Shown: piece after piece, positions 48,383-57,633 of the stretch
Position numbering within the stretch: the first letter of the stretch is position 1
Layout: every line of letters begins with the position of its first letter
Assembly: GCA_002344215.1 (NCBI GenBank)
Contig: DDSV01000006.1
Span: forward strand, 677-64,676
Length of the DNA stretch: 64,000 bases
DNA from: Akkermansiaceae bacterium UBA2381
Lineage (GTDB): Bacteria; Verrucomicrobiota; Verrucomicrobiia; Verrucomicrobiales; DEV007
Reading direction: 5' to 3'
The notes under the pieces: generated by a model
Database searches by the model: none
Told to the model about the DNA's origin: nothing
What the model saw: the letters and a program-made list of their open reading frames with translations, nothing else
Program-made: the position numbers and the translations under genes

Positions 48383-50109
48383 GATCCGGCAGGGACTGCC
48401 CCTGAATTGAGGAAGGAGGTAAGGATGGCACGCCTGACAGGTCCCACTCTCTCCCATCGAAGACCCGCCTCGAGCGCAAGCGCCTCGCTCGTTGCCCCTC
48501 CACGGCGAAGGGCGATGGCGTAGACCGCCCCGGCGACGGGATCGGTCTCGTTCCAGTTAATATCGGCGGCGCGGAGCAACTCGAGAGCCTCCGTATTCTT
48601 GCCCTCATTGATGAGCCAGAGGGCGCGGGTGGCACGGAACCGGGGGGCCGTGGGAAATCGAACGAGAAGTTGTTCGGTTCGCTCAAGAAAGATGCTTCCG
48701 TCCGCCTCCTCGGGATGGAGCAGTTCAAGAAAAGCCACCTGCTCTGCCGCCACCCCGTCACCAGGGCGGTTACGGAAGAGTTCCCGCCAGAACTTCAGCC
48801 ATTCATCCGCACGGGCGGCAAAATAGGGTTCCAGATACCCGAGATTCTCACTTGCCGGAAGCCGGTTGGACGGAAGCGAGATGATGACATCGACGATTTC
48901 AACCGCAGCCCGTTGCTCGCCAAACTTCTCGGCAATCCTCAGAATGGAAACGCAGTCACCGTAAAGCTGAAGGGACGAGGCATGCCCGATGACCCGGCGC
49001 CACGCCGAGAGCGCTTCGCTGGACCGTCCCGCCCGGCTCGCAAAAACCGCCCGCAAACTCCCCGCGACGCCTTCGGGAAAACCTTCCGGGGCCTTTTCGA
49101 GCCATTTCGCAGCCTCGTCCAGTTTCCCCGTTTCCAGCAACACCTGAAGCCGCGCACTGAAAATCCCCGATTCGCCGACAAAAGCGCTTTCAGGAAGTTC
49201 GAGGAGTAACTCGCCATGTCCCTCTTCGAGAAACCAGCGTACTACCCACCCAATCGCCTCGGGATCGTCAAGAAACTCCGCCGCGATCTTCCGCAGTTCC
49301 GCGACCTGCGCTTCCTTCGGCAACCTTTCCATCTTGAAGCGGCGCGCATATACCCGGTCTCCCGCGTTCGCCCCCTCACGGGCACTCACCCAGGCGACCG
49401 GATCGAACTCCGGCCCGGGGTCGCGCACGTTTTGCGGAAGCTGACGAAGACTGCGCCAGGCGCTCATGGCAATCTCGTCATCCTCGTGATTGAGGAGCCG
49501 GTGGAATCGCTCCGCCGCCTGCTTGACGGCCACGGGATTACCGGGAAGACGGGGAAGCAGGTTTCCAAGAAGGAGGGAGGCCTCGGCCCCGAGGACCTCG
49601 TCACTCTCAAGCGCTCTGGCCCCTTCAATCGCTTCGAGAGTTCGCCCCTGTAGCCCGAGTTTCCTCGCGTGGAGCAGACGGATGGTAGGGTCCTGCCGGA
49701 AGGATTCATCCAGGTTCGGGTAAAGCTGATCAAAGAGGGTCACTTCGCCCCGGTCCAGCGTCCACTTGAGGATATCGCTGCGATCGGAGGGTTCATGATC
49801 GTCGTGGAAGAAAATGACGAGCGAAATGGAGGCCAGTTCCGGCATTCCCACCGCCCGCCCGTGAATCATCAGGCGGCGCAGAGTCGTGAGCTTCTTGGGA
49901 CCGAGTTGCCAGGCCGCCATCGCCACCTGCACTGATTCCCGGGCGCGCCCATCCTTCGCCGCTTTCTCCGCCTTGGAGACGAGGGAGGAAGCCCGCCATT
50001 CCTTCACCGCCGCCACGATAGGTGAACGGAAGAACCAGAGCCCGCCCAGAACGACCGCCCCAAGCAGGGCTGCAATGAGAAGACGGCGATACATGATAAC
50101 TACTGACAT
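48379..50109 (-). CDS. Membrane-anchored TPR-like protein (paralogue of 34632)
   Basis: A 576-aa protein with an N-terminal membrane segment (LLIAALLGAVVLGGLWFF) and a helical, TPR-like body. WRASSLVSKAEKAAKDGRAR and MAAWQLGPKK align with WRAGSLLRQSEMAGHEGNW and LAAWQLNRGN of the protein at 34632, which marks them as paralogues at the two ends of the secretion core. A start at the internal Met6 (50094) is possible. Probably periplasmic scaffold; no enzymatic motif. Confidence 0.72.
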   Translation of the reverse strand: MSVVIMYRRLLIAALLGAVVLGGLWFFRSPIVAAVKEWRASSLVSKAEKAAKDGRARESVQVAMAAWQLGPKKLTTLRRLMIHGRAVGMPELASISLVIFFHDDHEPSDRSDILKWTLDRGEVTLFDQLYPNLDESFRQDPTIRLLHARKLGLQGRTLEAIEGARALESDEVLGAEASLLLGNLLPRLPGNPVAVKQAAERFHRLLNHEDDEIAMSAWRSLRQLPQNVRDPGPEFDPVAWVSAREGANAGDRVYARRFKMERLPKEAQVAELRKIAAEFLDDPEAIGWVVRWFLEEGHGELLLELPESAFVGESGIFSARLQVLLETGKLDEAAKWLEKAPEGFPEGVAGSLRAVFASRAGRSSEALSAWRRVIGHASSLQLYGDCVSILRIAEKFGEQRAAVEIVDVIISLPSNRLPASENLGYLEPYFAARADEWLKFWRELFRNRPGDGVAAEQVAFLELLHPEEADGSIFLERTEQLLVRFPTAPRFRATRALWLINEGKNTEALELLRAADINWNETDPVAGAVYAIALRRGGATSEALALEAGLRWERVGPVRRAILTSFLNSGAVPAGS

Positions 50110-50340
50110 TGCTCCGACCCAAGGGGGGCAGGCCGGACAATTCTCGTGAAAAGGGGTAAGGAGGGTTTATCCGGAACGGGGGATGAAATCCGGACAGACG
50201 GAAAAACTACACGATTTTTTGAAATGATACCTCGAAATTATCACAATTCCCTACCCGGGCGGGGTTTCTAATAACTCTCCCCGGCTTTGCTGAACTGCGC
50301 GACTTGCCAGAAGGCCTTCGTATCTGGTAATCGAAGACAC

Positions 50341-51180
50341 ATGAGACGACTCCTCTTTCTCCTCCTCACCGGGATCACTCTCCTGCCGGCTGCGGATACG
50401 CCGCTCGTTCTCTGGCCGGGCGGCGCGCCGGGAGCGCTCGGAGCGGAAGCGAAAGACATCCCGACACTCACCCCCTACCTCCCCGAAAAGGCGAATGGAG
50501 CGGCGATGCTTTTGATTCCCGGGGGCAGCTACAGTGGAATCTACGAAGGACAGGCGGATCCCTTCGCGCTCTGGCTTAACAAGCAGGGAATCACCGCCTT
50601 TGTGCTGCGATACCGTCTGGGGAGTGCCGGCTACCGGTATCCCGCCCAGCTTCAGGATGCGGTTGAGGCAATGCGGCGAATCCGGGGTGCGGCGGCTGAG
50701 TGGAAGATCGATCCTCAGCGAATCGGGGCGATGGGATTTTCCGCCGGAGGCCACCTCACCTCCACCCTGATCAATCGCCCTGAAGATGGCGAAATCGAAG
50801 GACGCAGCTCTGAGATCAGCCCCCGCCCCGATCTCGCGATCCTTTGTTATCCTGTCATCAGCATGATCACGAAACCCCACCCCACTTCGCGCTTGATGCT
50901 CGTAGGTGAACAACCCGACGAGACGCTTCTTCGGCAAACCTCAAGCGAACTCCAGGTACACCCCGGCCTGCCCCCCGTATTTCTCTGGCATACCCGGGAG
51001 GACAAACTCGTCCCCGTCGAGCACGCCCAACTCTACGCCTCTGCCCTGCACCAGCATGGCATCCCCCACGAATTTCACCTCTATCAGGACGGAGACCACG
51101 GCACCGGACTCATCGGCACCGAACACCCCTGGTTTGCGGACCTCCTTTTCTGGCTGAAAGCAAGGAAGTTCATTCCGTAA
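50341..51180 (+). CDS. Secreted alpha/beta hydrolase (acetylxylan-esterase-like)
   Basis: A 279-aa protein with an N-terminal signal peptide (RRLLFLLLTGITLLPAADTP). The nucleophile Ser is in GAMGFSAGGHLTST (GxSxG), the acid in HTREDKLVPVEHA and the His in QDGDHGTGL. MLLIPGGSYSGIYEGQ is the oxyanion-hole strand. Resembles bacterial hemicellulose-esterase-like (BD-FAE/XynB-type) enzymes. The ATG at 50341 is preferred to an earlier in-frame start. Probably deacetylates plant or algal polysaccharide fragments; inferred from the family. Confidence 0.82.
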   Translation: MRRLLFLLLTGITLLPAADTPLVLWPGGAPGALGAEAKDIPTLTPYLPEKANGAAMLLIPGGSYSGIYEGQADPFALWLNKQGITAFVLRYRLGSAGYRYPAQLQDAVEAMRRIRGAAAEWKIDPQRIGAMGFSAGGHLTSTLINRPEDGEIEGRSSEISPRPDLAILCYPVISMITKPHPTSRLMLVGEQPDETLLRQTSSELQVHPGLPPVFLWHTREDKLVPVEHAQLYASALHQHGIPHEFHLYQDGDHGTGLIGTEHPWFADLLFWLKARKFIP

Positions 51181-51185
51181 CCCCG

Positions 51186-51283
51186 GAACGAAGAACGAAG
51201 AACGAAGAACGAAGAACGAAGAACGAAGAACGAAGAACGAAGAACGAAGAACGAAGAACGAAGAACGAAGAACGAAGAACGAA
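51186..51283. repeat. GAACGAA tandem repeat (14 perfect copies)
   Basis: Fourteen exact heptamers (98 bp), then a partial GAAC. The tract ends 14 bp before the ATG at 51298. The unit length of 7 means copy-number change alters spacing, not frame, here. Confidence 0.98.
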
Positions 51284-51297
51284 GAACAATCTCCCCC

Positions 51298-53439
51298 ATG
51301 CTCCGACACACCCTCTTTTTCCTTTCCCTCCCCCTCCTCTCGCTCGCCGAGGTAATCGAAACCGATCTCCTCATCGTCGGAGCGGATGAATCGGGATGCG
51401 CGGCAGCGGTTCAGGCAGCCCGGCTCGGAGTGAAGCACATTGTCCTGACAAACGACCACGACTGGCTCGGCGGTCAGTTCTCCACCCAGGGCATCGGCCC
51501 CATCGACGAGTGGACTCTGGTCGAGGGTAAGCGGGTCAACTTCCCCCGAAGCGGAACCTTCCTTGAAATCATCGACCGCATCCGCACGCACAACCGGCTC
51601 ACTTACGGCAGGGCAACACCCGGCAACAGCTGGTGCGGGACGGATACGATCGAACCGCAAGCCGCCGCCAGGATATTCGAAGACTGGCTCGCCCCCTATG
51701 TAAACTCGGGCGTGATCCGCATTGAGCGGGGTTGGGATGTGGCATCGGTTGCGGCAGAGAGCGGGCGTGTCACCGGAGTTAGCTTTTCCCCCTCCCCTTT
51801 CGCGAAGAATTCTCCTGACAAAACACTCACCGTAAACGCCAGGCTCACGATCGACTCAAGCGATCTCGGTGATGTCATCCGCCGGAGCGGTGCAGGATAC
51901 ATGTCAGGACCGGATCTGCGCTCACGCTTTGGTGAACCGGGTGCGCCGGAAACACTCGACGAACTCGGGCATCAGGAGATGAACCCCCTGAGCTGGTGTC
52001 CCCTCCTCCGCGAGACCGGACGCGATGTCACCATTCCCAAACCGCTCCGCTACGACGAGCGTTCTTTTGCGAACTGGGCGAAGGCCCCGCCCTGGCGTGA
52101 GTGGGACGGCAGTGGCGGCATTTACAACATGGCCGGCTGGTGCATCTACACCCATCGACGGATGGTTGACCGCTATCACTTCGGTTTTGCCCCCGGAACC
52201 GAAGCCGTCATCCTCAACTGGCCTGCCCACGGCTATCAGCTCGGCACCCTGCCGCAGCATGTTGTCGATGCCCTCGAGGCCGATGAAGCGGGCGCTTCGA
52301 AAAAGAACCTCGTCGAAATGAGTCACTCCCAGCGGCGCCTCATTTACGAGGATGCGAAACAGCGAGCCCTCGAATTTGTCTATTACCTCCAGACCGCGGC
52401 TCATGACCGGGTCGGAGACTACCCCCAGTCGTTCCGCTACATGGAACTCGCCGATGACTACGGCACCGCCGATCGCCTCCCGCCCAAACCCTACCTGCGT
52501 GAAGGCCTGCGTCTTGAGGCCCTTCACATACTCAGAGAGCAGGACGTCCGCACCGAGTCACACGAACCCCGCTGGGCAAAAACGATGGTGAGCGACGGCG
52601 TCTTCGGCTGGCAGTTTAATCTCGATTTTCATCCGACGCGGCGCGAGTTCGTCGACAATGACCCGACCCAGCCCTGGATAGGTAAACACCACGGCAGCCG
52701 TGACTGGTCGACCGACACCGACCGTGCCATGTTTCCTCTGCGCGGCCTGATCCCGGTGAAAATGGAGGGTTTGTTAGGAGCCTCGAAGAACATCGGAGTC
52801 ACGAGCATGGTGCAGTCAGCCCTGCGCCTCCACGGGCAAATGATGCACGTCGGCACCGCCTCCGGAACCCTCGCCGCTCTTTCCCTGCGTGAGGGCATCA
52901 GCCCCCGCGAGGTCGCCGCATCAGAGTCGCGAGTCCGCGAAGTCCAGACGATTCTCGTGCGCGGTGCGGGAGGACCCGGGACCCTGATCTGGCCCTGGCA
53001 CGATGTCTCTCCCGAGGAGATTCATTTTGAGGCTGCCAATTTATTGACCGTCGCAGGAATCTGGAAAGTCGATCCCGACAGCGTTTTTTTCCACCCTCAC
53101 CAGATCGTGACCCGCCGCGAACTTGCCGGAGCACTCGTTCGCCTTCGTCAGAGCCTGCCCGATCCGCCGGCGAATCTCGAACTTCCGGCAACTTCGCGCT
53201 TCACCGATGTACCCGCCGACGACCCTGACCGCGAGGTGATCGAAACGATGATTGCCTGGGGAAAGTTCGGCGAGCAAAAGAATAACTTCGACCCCTCGGG
53301 GAAAGTAAGCTGGGGCGATCTGAACCGCTGGCTCGTGGCGATGGGATGGCCCGGATTCACGACCCTGGGTGGCAAGCCGGCTGAGAACAAGCTCACCCGA
53401 GCCGAGTGTGTGGAGTATCTGGGGCGGATCTGGAGGTAG
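51298..53439 (+). CDS. Secreted FAD-dependent oxidoreductase with SLH-like tail
   Basis: A 713-aa protein with a signal peptide (LFFLSLPLLSLAEVIE) and an N-terminal FAD-binding domain (TDLLIVGADESGCAAAVQAA is the GxGxxG-like loop with Asp in place of one Gly; WLGGQFSTQGIG follows), as in the FAD_oxidored (PF12831-like) family of Verrucomicrobiota and Planctomycetota. The last 135 residues resemble S-layer-homology modules: a SRFTDVPADDPDREVIETM block, then FDPSGKVSWGDLNRWL and LTRAECVEYLGRIW. Tandem heptamers are its 5' leader. Substrate unknown. Confidence 0.78.
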   Translation: MLRHTLFFLSLPLLSLAEVIETDLLIVGADESGCAAAVQAARLGVKHIVLTNDHDWLGGQFSTQGIGPIDEWTLVEGKRVNFPRSGTFLEIIDRIRTHNRLTYGRATPGNSWCGTDTIEPQAAARIFEDWLAPYVNSGVIRIERGWDVASVAAESGRVTGVSFSPSPFAKNSPDKTLTVNARLTIDSSDLGDVIRRSGAGYMSGPDLRSRFGEPGAPETLDELGHQEMNPLSWCPLLRETGRDVTIPKPLRYDERSFANWAKAPPWREWDGSGGIYNMAGWCIYTHRRMVDRYHFGFAPGTEAVILNWPAHGYQLGTLPQHVVDALEADEAGASKKNLVEMSHSQRRLIYEDAKQRALEFVYYLQTAAHDRVGDYPQSFRYMELADDYGTADRLPPKPYLREGLRLEALHILREQDVRTESHEPRWAKTMVSDGVFGWQFNLDFHPTRREFVDNDPTQPWIGKHHGSRDWSTDTDRAMFPLRGLIPVKMEGLLGASKNIGVTSMVQSALRLHGQMMHVGTASGTLAALSLREGISPREVAASESRVREVQTILVRGAGGPGTLIWPWHDVSPEEIHFEAANLLTVAGIWKVDPDSVFFHPHQIVTRRELAGALVRLRQSLPDPPANLELPATSRFTDVPADDPDREVIETMIAWGKFGEQKNNFDPSGKVSWGDLNRWLVAMGWPGFTTLGGKPAENKLTRAECVEYLGRIWR

Positions 53440-53535
53440 TTAAAACGCTCAATCCGCTTTTTGCGATCAGGAACAACGCTTCCATGAGCGATCAAATCTC
53501 TTGCCTTGGCGTCAGCTTGCCTCCTACTTCCCCTC

Positions 53536-53868
53536 ATGACCGCCCCCACCTGCCCGATGTGCGAAATGAATGATATTCTCACCCTCGAAGACCACTTCGA
53601 ATGTGTCACCTGCGGACACGAGTGGCCGCTCGAAGAGGTGCCCGAAGGAGATCGTGTTGTCAAAGACGCCTACGGCAATGTCCTCGCTGACGGTGACATC
53701 GTGGCGATGATCAAGGATCTAAAGCTGCAGGGCAGTTCACAGGTGCTGAAATCGGGCACCAAATCCAAGCCGATCCGGCTCGTCGACGGAGATCATGAAA
53801 TCTCCTGCAAGATGGATGGAATCGCCATCGGCCTTAAGGCCCAGTATGTGAAAAAAGTTCCGGTATAA
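53536..53868 (+). CDS. yjdM: YjdM/PhnA family zinc-ribbon protein
   Basis: A 110-aa protein. The N-terminal zinc ribbon has CPMCEMND and CVTCGHEW (two CxxC pairs). The C-terminal domain has VKDAYGNVLADGDIVAMIKD and LKLQGSSQVLKSGTKSK, the standard YjdM (formerly PhnA-like) features. Complete length for the family. The role remains uncertain despite the old phosphonoacetate hydrolase name. I chose the ATG at 53536 over an in-frame TTG at 53506. Confidence 0.92.
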   Translation: MTAPTCPMCEMNDILTLEDHFECVTCGHEWPLEEVPEGDRVVKDAYGNVLADGDIVAMIKDLKLQGSSQVLKSGTKSKPIRLVDGDHEISCKMDGIAIGLKAQYVKKVPV

Positions 53869-53911
53869 CCAAACCGGGGAAACCACTTCCGACGAACCAG
53901 CCTCCCATCCC

Positions 53912-54529
53912 ATGTACTCTCCCGCAGCGTTCCAGGTGGAGGATAGGGAGACGCTGACCGCCTTCATCCGTCGGCACAGTTTCGCCACGATCATCACTCA
54001 GGACGCCGGGGTGCCCCACGCCACGCAAATGCCGGTGCTTTTTCGCGAACACGAGGGCACTCCCGGACGGCTCGTCTCCCACCTCGCCCGGGCAAATCCG
54101 CAGTGGCGACATTTTGAAACGGGCGATGAGGTGCTCGTGCTTTTCACCGGACCGCACGCCTACGTTTCCCCGGCCTGGTATGTCACCACCCCCGCAGTGC
54201 CGACGTGGAACTACACGGCGGTGCACGTCTTTGGAAGACCACACCTCATTACCGATCACGATGCCTTTGCCGCGATGCTGCACGAACTGATCGAGTTCAA
54301 CGAAGCAGGTCGACCCGGCCGCTGGAACGGAGAGATGCCGGATGAATTCCGCGACAATCTGATGAAAGCCATTGTCGGATTTGAAATAGAAATCACCCGG
54401 ATCGAAGGCAAATTCAAACTGAGCCAGAATCGTCCCGCCGACGCGCCCGGCATCATCGCCGCACTGAGTGAAAGCGAGGACCAGACCGAGCGGGAAGTCG
54501 CGGCAATGATGCGTCACCTGATGCCATGA
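53912..54529 (+). CDS. FMN-binding PaiB-family protein
   Basis: A 205-aa protein. MYSPAAFQVEDRETLTAFIR, then HATQMPVLFREHEGTPGRL, VLFTGPHAYVSPAWYVTT and VPTWNYTAVHVFGRPHLI are the conserved PaiB blocks around the flavin pocket. The family includes transcriptional repressors and FMN-binding proteins, often next to an acetyltransferase (PaiA), as here. Its stop overlaps the GNAT gene by ATGA. Confidence 0.92.
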   Translation: MYSPAAFQVEDRETLTAFIRRHSFATIITQDAGVPHATQMPVLFREHEGTPGRLVSHLARANPQWRHFETGDEVLVLFTGPHAYVSPAWYVTTPAVPTWNYTAVHVFGRPHLITDHDAFAAMLHELIEFNEAGRPGRWNGEMPDEFRDNLMKAIVGFEIEITRIEGKFKLSQNRPADAPGIIAALSESEDQTEREVAAMMRHLMP

Positions 54530-54924
54530 CCACACCCGTTTACCAGCTCGAACCCGACCTTTCGGTAACAGCGTTCGTTGATCTGCTCAAACGATCCACC
54601 CTCGCGGAAAGGCGCCCGATTGGTGATTGCGATCGCCTGGAAGCGATGCTGAAAAACGCCGATATCATCCTCACGGCCAGAGTCACCGGTCTTCTCGTCG
54701 GGGTGGCCCGCGCGATCACCGATTTCAGTTTTTGCTGCTACCTTTCCGACCTCGCTGTCGATGAGCAGTTTCAGCGACAGGGCATCGGAAAGGAATTGAT
54801 TCGACGTGTCTCGCTTGAGGCAGGGGAGAAGACAAAACTCATTCTCCTCGCCGCTCCCGGGGCCGCAGACTACTATCCCCACATCGGGATGACGCGACAC
54901 GAATCCTGCTGGATTTCATCGTGA
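54526..54924 (+). CDS. GNAT family N-acetyltransferase
   Basis: A 132-aa GNAT. YLSDLAVDEQFQRQGIGKEL is the acetyl-CoA-binding motif A (RxxGIG variant QRQGIG), and KLILLAAPGAADYYPHIGM is the closing part with the usual YY pair. Coupled to the PaiB-like gene by a 4-bp overlap, so it may be functionally analogous to PaiA, although the substrate is unknown. Confidence 0.9.
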   Translation: MTTPVYQLEPDLSVTAFVDLLKRSTLAERRPIGDCDRLEAMLKNADIILTARVTGLLVGVARAITDFSFCCYLSDLAVDEQFQRQGIGKELIRRVSLEAGEKTKLILLAAPGAADYYPHIGMTRHESCWISS

Positions 54925-55036
54925 AGAGGTTGATGGAACGATTGAATCCGTGACTCCAGCGCTCCGCGAACAAGTCGCATTCCACACAGATTTTGTCGTG
55001 GCGGTAACCCCTTCCCCTTCGCTATTCTGGCAGGTG

Positions 55037-56692
55037 ATGAACCCCCGTCATTTTCTTTCCCTCATTCTGCTGGTCCTGACTTCGCGGGGTGTGGCTAATG
55101 ATGACACAGCGAAGCTCGAGGCGATCTTCGCGGCGAAAAGTGAAAGCGGAGGAATCATCACGATCCCGCCCGGGGATTACCATCTCGAGGGCACCAAGCC
55201 GATCCCGCTCTCTTCGCACACCACCGTCTTCGCCCATGGAGCCCGCTTTCATTTCCCGGAAACCCTGCCATCGGAAGCGCGTCTCATTCTCTTCTCGGGC
55301 GCCGACCTCCACGATTTCGCCTGGCACGGTGGTGAGTTCCTCGGCCGGGTGTTTGATCCCGCGAGCAAGGCAAATTCCTGGGAACCTTATGTAAACACCA
55401 GGGGTATCGAAATCGCGACCACCAAAGTAGGCGGCACTCGTGACATCCTCTTTCGCGACGTCAAAGCCGACGGAGTTGCCGGCGCGGTGATCGGCGTGCA
55501 CGGCCTTTCGAAAAAGGGCAGCGTGAGTGAGGTCGAGGCCTACGCCGAGCGTGTCGTCCTGGAAAACTGCACCCTGCTCCGCAGCGGCAAATTTATGTGG
55601 GACTATGGCCACCTCTGGCAGATCCTCACCTGGCCGGAGGAATACGAGCCATGGGAAGTCGAGCGCGCCCGCCGCTACTTCCGCATGGATCTGGTGAAAA
55701 GCGGACTCACTCTCGCCGCCGGCGACGACCGCATCCTCCTCGACAACACCATCAAACCCATCGCCGTCAGCCCCAACGGCGAGCCCACCCACGCGCTCTC
55801 CTTTCTCGGCGACGGTCTCCCGAAAAACCTCGTCCGGGGAAAACAGTATTTCGTTGTCGAAGCCGCACCTGACTTCCTCCGCATCGCCGAAAGACGCGGC
55901 GGCGAGGCGATCCGTTTTGAAAGTGCTGGGAGCGAGGGACTCTCGCTCGTCCACAATCTGCAGGCCGCTTTTTGGGCGCTCTACGCGCCCGTCGGAGCCG
56001 GCCCCGGCAAAGGTGCCTTCGATATCACTTCAGCAAAGGACGTGCGTGTCACCGGCTGCATGCTGAGCGCCCTCGGCGACACCATGCATATCCAGCGTTG
56101 CCGGAACATTGTTTTCGCCGACAATCACATCACCGGCTCGCGCATGGGTGCCTTTTTCCTCGCCGAGTTCTGCCAGAACGCCACTGTCACCGGCAACCTC
56201 ATCGATGGCACGAACGGATCTCGGGTCATGAGTGTCGAGAAATCCTGCGAGGATATCACCATCTCCGGCAACACCTTCCGCAATGGCGGACGCGGCTCGT
56301 GGATCAACCAGCCGAAAAACTTCATTCTCGCGAACAACATCTTCGTGAACAACACCACCAAGGGCGAGAACGACCTCCGCCGCGGACGCCGCAGCTACGA
56401 GACCGGGGAACCGCGGCGTTTCCCCGAAATCTACTTCACCCTTCACGAGGAGGGTGGCAGCTATGGACCCGTCATCGTGCGCGACAACGTCTTCCAACTC
56501 GGCGAGTCCGCTCCGGAGGAAGCCGTCACCTTCGCCCCGAACGGCCGTGACCTTCAGATGAGCGGCAACACCTTTCCCGGACGGGCCATCACCATCGCCG
56601 TCGATCCCTCTTGCGAGGACGTCGCCATTCGCGACAATCCCGGAGCGGAACTGAAACGAACCCCCATCGATTTCAACCACGGCCGTCGCTGA
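55037..56692 (+). CDS. Secreted right-handed beta-helix protein
   Basis: A 551-aa protein with a signal peptide (PRHFLSLILLVLTSRGVAN). AAKSESGGIITIPPGDYHLE is the typical start of pectate-lyase-superfamily/beta-helix proteins. The second half has repeating Asn ladders: VFADNHITGSRM, ATVTGNLIDGTNG, ITISGNTFRNGG and LQMSGNTFPGRA. No classical lyase catalytic set can be called by eye. Probably a polysaccharide-active or carbohydrate-binding secreted protein. Confidence 0.78.
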   Translation: MNPRHFLSLILLVLTSRGVANDDTAKLEAIFAAKSESGGIITIPPGDYHLEGTKPIPLSSHTTVFAHGARFHFPETLPSEARLILFSGADLHDFAWHGGEFLGRVFDPASKANSWEPYVNTRGIEIATTKVGGTRDILFRDVKADGVAGAVIGVHGLSKKGSVSEVEAYAERVVLENCTLLRSGKFMWDYGHLWQILTWPEEYEPWEVERARRYFRMDLVKSGLTLAAGDDRILLDNTIKPIAVSPNGEPTHALSFLGDGLPKNLVRGKQYFVVEAAPDFLRIAERRGGEAIRFESAGSEGLSLVHNLQAAFWALYAPVGAGPGKGAFDITSAKDVRVTGCMLSALGDTMHIQRCRNIVFADNHITGSRMGAFFLAEFCQNATVTGNLIDGTNGSRVMSVEKSCEDITISGNTFRNGGRGSWINQPKNFILANNIFVNNTTKGENDLRRGRRSYETGEPRRFPEIYFTLHEEGGSYGPVIVRDNVFQLGESAPEEAVTFAPNGRDLQMSGNTFPGRAITIAVDPSCEDVAIRDNPGAELKRTPIDFNHGRR

Positions 56693-56718
56693 GCACTTTA
56701 CACCCTGACAAAACAACT

Positions 56719-57516
56719 ATGCGCCTCGCCCACAAAGTCATTCTCATCACCGGAAGCTGCACCGGGATCGGCAAAGCCATCGCCAAACAGTGTGTCGCCG
56801 AGGGCGCCCGCGTCGTTATCCATGGACTCGAGCGCGATCTTGGTGAGGAAACCGTGGCCGAGATCGGATCGGATTCCGCGGCTCTCCACATCGAGGATCT
56901 CGCCAATGAGGGCTGTCCCGCGCGCCTCGTCGCCCTCGCCGTGGAGCGCTTCGGCCGGCTCGACGCCGTCGTTAACAACGCCGCCATCGTCGCCTCGGGA
57001 AATCTCCAGACGACCGACGCGGCGTTTTTCCGCACGATGCTCGAGGTGAACACGATCGTCCCCTTCCTCCTGATCAAGGAGGCTCTCCCGCATCTCAGCA
57101 AACAACACGGAAGTGTGCTCAACATCGGCAGCGTCAACGCCTGGAGCGGCGAGCCGAACCTGATGCCCTACTCAGTCTCCAAGGGGGCGCTCATGACCCT
57201 GACCCGCAACCTCGGCGACACGCTTATGCGTGAAAACGGCGTGAGGGTAAACCAGATCAACCCCGGCTGGGTTCTCACCGAAAACGAGGCGAAGCGCAAA
57301 CGCGAGCACGGTCTGAGCGACGACTGGCCCTCACATTTGCCCAAAGTCTACGCTCCCGCCGGCCGCATCCTCAAACCCGAAGAAATCGCCATGGCCGCGA
57401 TCTACTGGCTCGCCGACGAAAGCGGCCCCATCAGCGGCCAGGTCGTCGATCTCGAGCAGCATCCTTTCATCGGACGCAATCCGCCGAAGGATGCATCCAC
57501 GATTCCGGCAAAGTGA
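56719..57516 (+). CDS. SDR family oxidoreductase
   Basis: A 265-aa classical short-chain dehydrogenase/reductase. ITGSCTGIGKAIA is the TGxxxGIG cofactor loop, DAVVNNAAIVASG carries NNAG-type NNAA, the Ser is in VLNIGSVNAWSG and the catalytic Tyr/Lys in YSVSKGALM. Preceded by the beta-helix gene with a 26-bp gap. Probably oxidises or reduces a sugar or sugar-derived carbonyl; inferred from the catabolic neighbours. Confidence 0.9.
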   Translation: MRLAHKVILITGSCTGIGKAIAKQCVAEGARVVIHGLERDLGEETVAEIGSDSAALHIEDLANEGCPARLVALAVERFGRLDAVVNNAAIVASGNLQTTDAAFFRTMLEVNTIVPFLLIKEALPHLSKQHGSVLNIGSVNAWSGEPNLMPYSVSKGALMTLTRNLGDTLMRENGVRVNQINPGWVLTENEAKRKREHGLSDDWPSHLPKVYAPAGRILKPEEIAMAAIYWLADESGPISGQVVDLEQHPFIGRNPPKDASTIPAK

Positions 57517-57633
57517 CGATCACGGGTGACGGGTCTGCCCAAACTCCCAAGGGAACCGCTCACGCGTCCATTGACGATTCGTCCCACCGCGAGGAGACTC
57601 CTGACCTATTCAAAATCCACCCCACGATTACCG

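Noticed and set aside
51186..51283. Regular direct repeats that could suggest a CRISPR array
   Set aside because: Units are 7 bp and directly abut; there are no unique spacers and no cas genes. The same applies to the arrays at 5276, 26489, 30304 and 58464.
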